A stretch of 64,000 nt of DNA from Parietaria judaica. Its lineage: Eukaryota; Streptophyta; Magnoliopsida; Rosales; Urticaceae. Shown one piece after another: positions 35,026 through 46,229 of this stretch (positions are counted from its first letter, which is position 1; each line of letters starts with the position of its first letter). The stretch is from positions 38,302,501-38,366,500 of the forward strand of contig OX940863.1 in assembly GCA_954871525.1 (NCBI GenBank), read 5' to 3'. The notes under the pieces are model-generated. The model had not been told where the DNA came from. It saw only the letters and a program-made list of their open reading frames with translations, and ran no database searches. The position numbers and the translations under genes are program-made.

Positions 35026-38000
35026 TCTATATATATATATATATAAAAGCAAAATAACACCGGGTCTCAAAAAACAACTATTTTAATCCCATTCTTTTTT
35101 CTCCTTTTTTCGAATTATTTTTAATTAACTAAAAAAATATTTTGAGTACCGGTCGTCGTGTCGATTCAGCGTCTCTTCGCCCACACACAGATTTTTCACC
35201 AAGTGCAACTCTCCCGAAACAGTTGCGACTCCCCAACATGCCTCTTCGAACACAAATCATGCTTCTTATCAAACCTCCACGAGCGAAGTAACCGTTTCTG
35301 CGCTTCTTCTCTTCCAAATCTCTCTGTGCGACTACGGAGTTTCTTCAAGGAGCCCATCGCCTAGCCATCTCCGTCAGTCGCCTCGCCACATATAGCCTTT
35401 GGTTTCCAGCCCTACCCTGAGTTCAATCCGGCCAACGACCCTCGACCTCCTTCACTTTCCTCTCAACCTCCAGACTCTGTATATATTGAAGGTATGTACT
35501 TTAGTTTTAGATTTTAAGTATTTGAATTTCCGTTAATGCTATATCTATGTAGTTGTTTTTTAATTTCTATTTTTGAATTTTTTGTGGTGCATTTTAGTCC
35601 GTTGTGTATTTTGATATATCACCAACTGTTCACTATAATGTCTGAATAAAGAACAATGTGTTAGAATTTCTGTATGTGTATCTATCAACTAAGATCACCA
35701 AAAATGGCGATGACAGGCTGAAGCCTAAAGCTTCACACAGCAACCGCCCCTGTCCTTCTCTCTACGGCCGAAACATAGTAAAAAACATAGTTGCGACAGT
35801 GGACAGGAAGTAAGTAATTCCTTCAGTTTCATCGTTTTTCCTTAGTTTCTCTCTAAATGACCTTTAAATTTAGCGTATCATCAATTTTTGGGCTATTTTT
35901 CATCTTTTTTTTTTTGGAGTTGTATTTGGGTTATTTTGCATGAATTTCTTTGCAGTTGTATTTGGACAATTTTATTTGAATTTCTTAGGTAGTAAAACTA
36001 TTTCATAAGCACTATAACCGTTCGAGAAAAGTCCACGCTTGGAGGTTTTAAACACACCCCTAGAGTTTTAATTTTAATTATTTATATGTAAATTCGTTTA
36101 TTTTTTAGATTAAGAGTGAAAGATAAACCAAGTCTGCCTCTGCAGCCCTGCAGCGAGACTCTTCTTTCTCGAAGGACCTTCTTCTATGTCGACTAGAATC
36201 TCATCTCTGCAATCTTTCTCACAAGTATAGGACTATCTCAGATTCTTGGAGGTTCCGTATCCATCACTTTGATTCAGACTTAAAGGGTACTATTTTTAAT
36301 ATTTAATTTGATCCCAGTTCTATAGTTGAAATAGAGCACAATGTGTTTTTATTTTTTAGGAATATATTTTGAACAATAAACAAGCCTTAACGGATTTTTC
36401 ATGACATAGGGAATTCAAGTATATTTAAACAACATGATCGGCAAATTAATTATAGTTGTAATTTTTGTTAAAGTTCAAAAAGATAATACTTCGAAACAAT
36501 CATAGAGAACTGAGAAAACAACATTAAATATGCCTCTAAAGTACCGTAGCGCGACTTGCAGCATCATCTTTGTCCTTCATTGATGTTCTTTTTCGTCATT
36601 TTATACAGCGCTTCAGTCATCAGTGCCAACCTGAATTTCCAAGTCTCGGAATTAGTTGTCTGTTATCTCCTTGCATCAGTATGTTCTCATAAACTTATAT
36701 ATTTTAAATTTGATTTGCTTTAAACTTTTTGTTAATATAATTTTCTTTCACTTCACTGATTTTCTCCAGATCAGGAATTGAGTTTGAAGGTTTTCGCGGA
36801 CAATCAATCGAGTGCTCGGTACTCTCTAAGTCTAACTCTCGATTCTCTCTCTGCCGGGTTGTCTCCGCGACAGACGAAATCACAATTAACTTTGCTTCTG
36901 CCGCACCGCAAGTCAACTCTTGGCTTCATCTTCGGCCTATATGGGCCTTGCTCGGTGTCGACTCGACCTCACTCTCGCCTCAGCACTATTTCTCTAGGGA
37001 CATAAGCTTCAGGGTTTCATCTTACCGCGATGAATTTTTTACTTCTATTTGGAAAGGTTCGATTTTTTTAAAATTTTGAATAGAGCTTTCTGATTACAAA
37101 TCATAAATCTCCATATTGGTTTTTACAGAACAAGAAAATGAAAGATGATGGGCATTCATCTCTGAAAAGTCACAAAGCCGAATCACAAATCAAAAAGTCA
37201 GATCAAATTCTCTATTTCACTATTCTTTGTTATATAAACATCCTCATATTTATTTTTTTCAGTAATTGTTTTTTATATTATTCACTTGTCATTTACCATT
37301 TGTCTTTGTTTTTCATTTACTTACATTACATGACTGCCTGATTTTTTTCTTCATCCGATTAAATTTCTATTGTGTAAAAAGAGGGGGATATCAATTAATA
37401 TTTAATATAGTGGTTTTGTTGCTGATCTTTTAGTAAATTATGAATATTAATATTACTGAAATGAAGTCATCGTTATTATTTGAATTCGATACATTATTCC
37501 ATCAGGGACATCGACATATTCGTCGACAACATCATCGGCAGGCTTACACACCGCAAATTCAGCTCGAAGCACCACTCCATTTTCGCCATAAGCTACGCAC
37601 AAGAGAGGTTTTTACAATATTTGCCTCTAGGTTGGACTATTTTGCTTTGATTTTCTCTGCTCTGCTTCGAGGGTAAGAAGTTGATTTCTTTCTAAGTTTC
37701 CATTCTTTTTGTATGGTATGTTAACATTTCATGAAACATTACTCATACGAAGTTCATAGTTAAACTGAAATTTGATTAACAATTACAATTTAAATTCACT
37801 CGGTGCTTTCATTTTAATGTTAAAGGGTATACACATGTTAGCATGAATAATCCAAAACTCCATAAAGGTTGACCAATTTCTTAAATAATTTTTTAATACT
37901 CTATGTATTTGGTGACTATTATAATGCAGCAGTTGGAGTCATGCTGCAACATTAAAAAAAGTACTATGTTGCAACATTAAAAAAGGATCTTATTTCTTAA

Positions 38001-40582
38001 TCTTAGCCTTAGGAACTCTTTTAATCATGTTTGGTTTTGCTAATGTTGGTAGATATTTGGTTTAGAAGTTTAGAACATGTTTCCTAACTTTATTAAATTT
38101 GAGTTTTGGTTTCTTAGTTGGATATGAAGATTGTGTATCAATATGTGAAACAACTTTCTACATCTTAGAATCATTGTTTTCCATTACCAGATTTAAAACA
38201 GAAAGTTTGATGAGTACTGAAAGATATTGATTTTTTTTTCAGCTATCATTTAAACTTTAAAGACTTAAGATGAGGCGATCATTAAACTATATAAAGTATC
38301 TGAATGACTTATCTGACAACAAACTCAGGTGAGTACTTTTCAGATTGAATGTGTTCCCTCTATTCTATTAATTTATTTTGCTTTCTCTTACATTTTTCAA
38401 GGCATTTATCGAACTTCTTATGTCTATCAGCTGTGTCCAGCCGTAAGTTTCCTCTTTGTCGTCTATCCGATCAGAGTCCTTTTTTTGTGAATGTTAAGTT
38501 AGTGACTTTATTCTTTGATCTGGGTACATTTTTAAGTTATTCTACGTAGTGAGAATTTTTAAGCTACTCTATCATGGATAATTTTCATTTGTGTACATTT
38601 GTGAATAATAGTCTTATGATACAAGTCCCCGAAATTGACCCAAGTCATGTCCTTGAGCTCAAAACACTTACTTCGCTTTACGTATTTTTACTTGTGATCT
38701 TCTATTCTTTGATTCATAAACATTTTAATGTTATTATGGACATTTGGTTGCTCTATAAATCTAAGACTTATCATTGCATGAAACCCCGCTCCAACGCGTA
38801 CGCCTAAAAAATAACGAGAAATTCACAAAAATATAATATATCTCATACTATAATTCATGAAAAACAACACATAAATAGGTATTGAATTTATAAAATTCAT
38901 TTAAAGTTTCAGGATTTCTATGGTATTTCTTATTGCATTTTTCTTGGTTCGAATACATGTTTTTTTTGGCCTTTTTATTATTTAAGTGATCGATATGTAT
39001 AAAATATATTTAATAATATTATGTTTCTTTTTCTTTCCACTTAAATTGACTTCATTGAGTTAAATATAAATTTACTTCATCGCATTTCAAGGATTTAGAC
39101 CATAAGATATATGCAGGGAGAAATAAGAAAAAGAAATACAATAGACATAATGTTTTAGGCTCTACTATCCCCGGATTTGAGGTTGATTTTTCACTTGAGT
39201 TGTTTTTTCAATGTTACCGATTTTTACTTTATTTTAGGATCGTGTTACAACGAATTTTGATTCATTTGTCGTTTTTTTTTATGTCAGTTTGTATTGGTTT
39301 TTTTAACCTTTAAAGACCATCCCCGATCTGTCTACGTTGGCGAGATGTCATCTTTGGTAGAGACAAAGGCTGAAACTTTTAAGGTATGTACGAAAGACAT
39401 TAATTATTCTTATTCTGATTCTATTTTTTTTCTTTATTATATTGACTTAATTAGCTAAATAATAAGTTGTTTTATCTCATTTCAAAGAATTTTGACAATA
39501 ATAAAGATTTTCCTTTATAATTATTCTCAAATCTATTTCATAGTTTTAATATATTTAAACCTATTTTATAGTTTTAATATATTTAAATTTATTCATTTTT
39601 ATAAATGTTATTTTGTATACTAAGGATCTTTGTATGTCAATCTTTTTCTTAATAAATCAAACGACGTTTCCTCATTTGCAACCTATGATATATAACCCAA
39701 GTCATTTGTTTGTAAAGACAAGAAATAAACTTTATTTAAAAACACATGTAATAAGCTGATCATTATCGATCAACTATCACAATCTTTTTTATCTAACCAA
39801 TTTTACAAAATGTTAAATTTAATCATTTGTATTGATACTGTTTCTTTATTTCGTAAACAATAACTATAATTAATTTCTATAAAACAGATTATAATTAATT
39901 AAATTAACATTTAACTCACCCCTGACTTAAAAACAATTATTGTATAAACAATTACTTATGCATGACATATGGATTATAATGTAAAATTTAATCCTTATAT
40001 AATATGAATTTTTTTTCTTTTTTTTGGTTGTTTTTATTAGGGTTTAGGGACAAAATTCTTTTGTGCCGTCTTTTAACTTTTTCTTTTCTTTTCTTTTCTT
40101 TTCATTTCTTTTCAGTTACTTGCTTTTTTGTTCTTGATTTTTTTTCTTATTAGTGTCTATATATGCTTAAATAATTTCTGCATGATTACAAAGAAAATCC
40201 GCAAGTTTAAATCTCAGATATTTGCCTATTCGGTCAAAAATGAGGATCAACAAATAAGTACATCAAGAAACGAGTCATCTAGAAAGAAAAAAAAACGAGC
40301 GAGAAGAGAACTTTCTATTAAGATTCAAGGTGATCATATATCAATGAATATTTTTCTTTATATTGGAGGACAATATTCATGATAATCATTTATTTCAATA
40401 TATTTGTTTTAAAATATAATCATATTTACTTTAAAAAATGATATTATAACAAAGAATATTGATCAATTGTTCAATTTGATGTCGATATATAGCTTTTAGT
40501 TACAATATACAAGCTAAGCTAACTGATTAATTTATTAAAAAAATTTACATCACCGCGCTTTGCGCGGTGTCGGTCCACTAGT
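35026..40582. mobile_element. non-autonomous Helitron-like element (5557 bp)
   Basis: The left end is TCTATATATATA... preceded by A. The right end has a perfect 8-bp stem hairpin, CACCGCGC-TTT-GCGCGGTG (40551..40569), then 13 bases ending CTAGT, followed by T. This matches the Helitron rule: 5'-TC, 3' hairpin plus CTRRT, insertion between A and T, and no target duplication. No Rep or helicase coding is seen, only short scattered ORFs, some ending at plausible GT donor sites. The hairpin and 3' end are strong evidence. The 5' end is less certain because TC is a weak signal. Confidence 0.75.
40551..40569. other. Helitron 3' hairpin
   Basis: Perfect 8-bp stem with TTT loop, 13 bp before the CTAGT-terminal end. 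It is thought to act as the rolling-circle terminator in this transposon class. Confidence 0.85.
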
Positions 40583-41233
40583 TTACTTAATTTAATAACC
40601 AGTTGTGAAATCTCCACAAGTAAAAACACGGGCGTAACCAATTGTACAATACAATGAAGTGAACAATCATCAGAAATAGATGTCAATATTTAATATTTAT
40701 ACTTGTTCCAAAAAAATTAATATTTATACACAAGTAAATATGAGTTATAATAGGTTTTTTCTCTACTAAATAGAACTTTATACGTTATCTAGCTTTACTA
40801 GACTTGTACACTTTATGTAGTAGTCTAACCTCGTAAGCGGCAATAGTTCAGTAAAAATTGTAAAGTTGAAGAAGTTGTCTCAACTAGATGTGCATCCTTG
40901 CCTCCAGACCGTTAAAGAGCAGGATTTAGTTGCTTGGTAAGAGACCCTGACAAAATTTTAATTATGACCATGGCCGGCTTTCGGCGTGGTAATTTCATTG
41001 TTTGTAAAGCGAAAGATTTGAATTTGAAAGAAAAGCTATTTCGTGGATCAAAAGCAAAAATTATATTGTTTTCTCTTTTGACTTTGATTCGGAAACACAA
41101 ATTAATAGTTTGTCATCTGCCTATGCATGGTGTATTCGATTTCCATGTCTTAGTTTCAGACTTTCAAGAGTTATCAAAACATTCTTGTTATATGCGTTTT
41201 GGGTTTATCTTGATATTTGCGGATTGCAACTAA
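40583..41233. other. AT-rich intergenic, no supported gene
   Basis: A 99-codon plus ORF (40934..41233) is present but resembles no family I know and has no clear promoter. I do not call it a gene. Confidence 0.4.
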
Positions 41234-41238
41234 CGCTC

Positions 41239-41899
41239 TGTTAAGGTCGGACCCTTCCTTAACACTACAAGGTCTCGAAGGTCGATGAGTGGGGATCAAG
41301 GAAGGAACATCCGAATGTGAATGAGGGTCGAGGATGAGATTCGATGACGACCAAGGTCCGCGAAGATCGCCAACGCACGACGAGAAATATCCGAAGCGAC
41401 AAGGGCGAGCTAAACTTGAACGTCGACGAGATGAAGCGACAGTGATGCGAGGAGAATGTAACCGAGGAGCAAAGAGCTTCGTCTCGAAAGGATGAGGAAA
41501 GCTCAGCGTCGACGAGAAACTCCCGCTAGCGAGTCGACGGTGCCAGGTGACTAACGATGTGATGCGCATTTAATGAGGCCCTTACTGATCCCACCTACCC
41601 GGTATGGCCAACCACTCGAAGTTGTACAGAGCAAGGGTTAGCGATGGGACGTGACAGGGGGGGGGGGGTGCAAAAAGAGACTAATGTAAACTCTATATAA
41701 GGCAACGAGAGCCTCATTTGTGAGGGGTTCGAAAAACAGGCAAGAAAATAGTGAGAGAAAGCTGTAACACCCATTATCAATACAAGAACAATCGTTATTC
41801 AAGATCTTCTCAAGGATTCTAACTAATAAACGAGAGAACCCAAACTTCCTTCTTTAAAAACAAAGATTATTCTTTGTGATTGTTGAGTATACAAAACGC
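41239..41899 (+). repeat. left LTR of element B, 3' end truncated
   Basis: Matches 49811..50530 with several small deletions. It ends at 'acaaaacgc', where the right LTR continues 'cctaaaca'. The CTATATAAGG promoter box is at 41693..41702. Confidence 0.85.
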
Positions 41900-42029
41900 A
41901 TATCGAAGTCTTAGACGAAGCAATGACCCCAGCTGAGGTAGGAATTCTAAGTCTTAGGCGAGCGACGGCCCCGCATGACGAAGAAGCAAACAATGAACAT
42001 TTGTGACATTAGCTTGACCACGTCGACGA

Positions 42030-42315
42030 GAGACGAGAGCAGGCAAATGCACACATCACCAACTACCAGAACACCATCGCCCGCAACTACAACAAGAAAG
42101 TTAAAATGAGAAGATTCCAGGTGGGAGAGCTAGTCCTTCGACGAGTTTTCCAGAACACGGCAGAGGTCAATGCCGGTAAGCTCGGTCAAAGCTGGGAAGG
42201 ACCATACCTGGTGGTAGGAGTCATCAAGCCAGGCGTCTACGAGCTTAAGAACTCCGAAGGCGCGAAGGTGATACTGAGCTGGAATGTGAAGCACTTGAAG
42301 AAGTATTACCAGTAG
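42030..42315 (+). pseudogene. integrase C-terminal remnant of element B
   Basis: The frame from about 42030 reads RREQANAHITNYQNTIARNY, then FQVGELVLRRVF, GKLGQSWEGPYLVVG and ILSWNVKHLKKYY, ending at a stop at 42313..42315. This is the typical C-terminal end of plant gypsy integrases (the chain after the catalytic core, with the SH3-like domain). The catalytic core is missing upstream because the sequence joins the left LTR. It shows that element B is in plus orientation. Confidence 0.8.
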
Positions 42316-42459
42316 CCGCAACAAAAATTTCTCATACGTAGTCCGACAAACTTGTACACCTACCATTTTCATATATGTCAATGAGCTCATTCAACTACTT
42401 AAAAATTCGCGACAATGTATTTTCAGTAAGCACCTAACTTATAGGGACACGAGCCAACA

Positions 42460-42620
42460 AAGGAGGCGCAATGCCCATAATCGACTGCTCAATGCCGAGG
42501 CGCAATGCCAACAGAGGCGAAATACCCATAATCGACGGCGCAATGCCAACAGAGGCGCAATGCCCATAATCGACGGCGCAATGTCGAGGCGCAATGCCAA
42601 TAATCGACGGCGCAATGCCA
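42460..42620. repeat. short tandem repeat after pol
   Basis: Imperfect repeats of 'aggcgcaatgcccataatcgacggcgcaatgcc'. Overlapping minus-strand ORFs here are shadows. Confidence 0.75.
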
Positions 42621-42812
42621 CAGGGGATCCTGGAAACTAACCGGAGGACCCGGAAAGCCCAACGACACCCACCGAAAATGCACCGGGGGACCCCAAGCCT
42701 AGCCTTGTCATCGACCCTAAGCAAGTAAAAGTCGATCCGTAGCAAGTTTACCCGACGAGGGCTACTTAGTGATCCTTGATCACGACCAACGTGCCGACGG
42801 TAAGGGACGCCT

Positions 42813-45534
42813 TGTTAGGGATGTGTCCTTAAATCAGAAGTATTCACCCCTTGTATAAGCACTTTGTCATTTCCGAAGAAATAAAGTAAAGTCTTATTAG
42901 TTAAAATCTTATTATAGTGCTAAAGATTAAATGAATGTATCCATAGTTCATCAATGTTGCAATTGTATTTTACTATCACACAAGAGTCCATGTGAGAAGG
43001 ATTGGTAAATACAATAAATGAACTAAAAGATAGTCTGTGGTTTAATTAAGAAGGTGGGAGCCTCTTAATTGTCAACCATTAGTGTGACTCAAATATAGTA
43101 ATCCGATCCGGATTGCAGTATTGGTGTAATACTGATTGAGTGCACTAAGTGTGAAGCGACTTCACACTAGACTGGACCTGACTGATTCGTGAAAGTTACT
43201 CAACTAAGACCGTCCCTGATAACTTTAGAATCAAGTCGCAAAAAATGATCAAATGGTAATTAATCTAAATCCTGAGGTGATCTTGAACCCCGACTGTTGG
43301 CTTGATTGTTCTTTGATTTGCAAGTTAAAGAACACAAATATACCGTTGTTCCCAAAGCCGCAATATTGGGAACATGATAATCGACAGGGAAGGGTAGCTC
43401 GATCACAGATATGGATATCACTTAGCTTTCTCTAAAGTCAAGATGATTCCTTTAATGGTCGGTCGTGAGAAATAAACGGAACTCATGGCCAGCTTACGCT
43501 TCGTACCGTAAGTGAGTTGTTTATAATACCACCGACTGGATTAAAGAAGAAAAAGCACGAAGGGGCAAAACGGTAAATCGCCTACTCGAGTGTGAATCAT
43601 CAAGTGAAAGATTGATTAACCCGATTTTGATTATATCAATGGACACCTTTAAGATAAAGGAATATATTATTCGCATCACTAAAGAGTACAGCTTCGGGTT
43701 TATAGTGGAGTAACACTGGAGTTAACGGACTTATCCGTTGAAGCTTAAGTGATGTGGGTCCATGGTCCCCAGGATAGCTTCGTAAAGGACGAATCGTACA
43801 ATTAGGATATTTGTTATTCTAATTTATGATAGAACTAATTGAAACCGAAGCTTGTGTCAAGTTTTGGAACGTTTCAATATGTTGCGGCAAAAGTACTTAA
43901 AGTTTGCCCGGAAAATAGCTGATCGGTAAAAGTCAAAACTGGAATAAATTGTCAACATAAATGTTGTAGGAAATTTAATTCTAAGAGTTTTTTCTTCTAT
44001 GATTTTATGTGTAAGAGCTACAGAGAAAAAGTTATGAATTATAGATCATGACATAACGTTATGTTAATTCATGAAAATTACTTAGAGATAAAATTAATGG
44101 GCTAGGTCCATTGGATTTAATCTTAGGTAATTATGAGAGAGGGAATTCTACCAACCTTGGTGGTTAAGCCCATTAGGTATTTTCCATATCATATTTTGTT
44201 AATTAATTAATTAATTAATTATCATGGAAACATATTAGGTAATATTTGAATCATGGAAATTGCCAAGCTTGGTTACCAAGTAAGAGGTGGCGATTTTATG
44301 AGCATGAGATACTCAAATATATATGTGTTATGATAATTAAAGATACTAATTGATTATATACATATATGGTATTAACTTAATCATTTAATAAAGAATCATG
44401 TCATGAATTTAAATTGTGCATGAATCATGAAACTTGATTATCAAGTTTTAATTATAAGATTCATATTGCATGAGAATTTAATATTCATCATATCATGATA
44501 TTATTTGATTGGAAGGTTAATTACAAATAAGGAAAAGATTGATAAATCATGTGTCATCTTAATTGATTTAATTGGAATTAATTTTTGGTTAAATATGATG
44601 ATAGAAATCGACATTACCTATTCATGGAATGGGGTTGGATTTCTTTTTATTCATTTTTATTGAAGAAAATATATTCCCTTGATTAAAATATGGTGAAATC
44701 GAATTATGTCCAATATGGTAAGTATTTGATTTTCATGATACATATTTAAATCATATGAAATTAAATCTTAGGTATTTTAAATCATAAAATTTCGTTTTCT
44801 ACCTATCATGGAAGGTTGGAAAAAGTCTTTGATTGATTTATGAATAATACTAATTAAGACTAATTGATTTACCTATTCATGGAAATTTTTGTGCATGGTT
44901 TTTCCTATAAATACCAAGCTAGTTTCACATTTCCAATATCACTCTCACATCACAAAATTCGTGCTCCCTTTCATGGTGAAGCTCTCGAAAATTCTCTCCC
45001 TCTCTAGAAAGTTCGGTTTAGAGAAATTCTCTTACCGAAAGCTTAGAAATCGCATAAGCTATCATGCAACGAAGTTCTGTCGACGAAGCCCAGGCTTTGG
45101 GTACGACGAGTTCAGGAGAATATCCCGGAAGACTGTGGGAGTTTCCTTTGGCATGAAGAAGTCTCAAGAGCGGCGGAAGCCCTGTTCAAATTCCATAGGC
45201 GAAATCTTAAGTCCAGCGGAAGCTCTACCGAAATTCAGAAAGCGTAGTGGAAGTCATCATCGCCAATGAGGTACGGCCTTATGCATTGGGTTAATAAATG
45301 CAAACATTTATCGCTTTGTTTATTTCCGTGACTAGAATTAATAATCTCGTGTTTATTAAATAACTAATTATTTATCCGATCGGATCTCCGGTATCCCGGT
45401 GCTCGATCCTAGTAAGGAAAGTAACATCGGAAAGTGTAAAATGGGCCTTATTTTGAAAATATTTTTAAAGGTTACCCCGATGGATCGAGGCCCATTCCCG
45501 AGATATGACAGAGGGGACGATAATATTCCCAACT
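42813..45534 (+). mobile_element. solo LTR of 2.7 kb nested in element B
   Basis: Starts TGTTAGGGATG, ends ATTCCCAACT (the expected final A is T). A 5-bp target duplication CGCCT flanks it at 42808..42812 and 45535..45539. A TATA box (TATAAATA, 44906..44913) is followed by a CT-rich leader. No internal coding domain. The base composition (AT-rich) contrasts sharply with element B. Block order resembles 5.0-8.46 kb of this window. Confidence 0.78.
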
Positions 45535-45750
45535 CGCCTTACCGACGACCACGGTTACTACTAAAAAAGGGGGGGGGGAGGATATATATACCGTATATAT
45601 ATCCGAAAATACAACACAAAAATGAATAATAGTAAAAAGCGAAGGCAAAGGCATATCGAACCAATGGAGCAACAATAGAGAATGTATTCATACTTCCAAA
45701 ATATCATTACAATTGTAGGACCCGACCCAACGACGAGGCATCGCGCTAGA

Positions 45751-45831
45751 TGAGATATTAATAACAAATTGAGTAGCAGGCTCGAGCTCGAGAGACCCTG
45801 GCTGCCACTCAATTTGTTATCAAATATCTCA
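45751..45831. other. foldback (inverted repeat) of about 30-bp arms
   Basis: Arms 45751..45780 and 45802..45831 are near-perfect reverse complements around a central CTCGAGCTCGAG. It lies downstream of the additional ORF on the minus strand. Confidence 0.8.
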
Positions 45832-46229
45832 GTTGGAGGCGGCACACACGAAGCCAATAAATACAAGCTCTATCCTGAAAGACCGATCCGACGAACGATG
45901 TCATCCACAAAATTCTCTATGGCGGCCAAATGCCCCGGGTCTTGACCCGGAAACCACACTCGCATGCGAAAAGAAGGTATCGGCAAGACATTGACGTTGG
46001 AACCACATCCGCCCTACAAAGAGAATATTAAGAGAAAGATATAGGAAACAAAACAAAAGAAATATAGTGCAAGGAGGAGCAGCAAACAGGGAAATCCATA
46101 TATTCATTAATCCGGAGCATAACGGCAAAATTACAAAATTCAGGATCGACGACGAAAATCCTATACCGAGAAATCAACGACATCTACAACATCTCGCACA
46201 AAGCCTTGAACCGGGTCAGGCGTCTCTCG

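Noticed and set aside
40934..41233. 99-codon ORF between the Helitron and element B
   Set aside because: No recognisable family, promoter or composition shift; left as unsupported.
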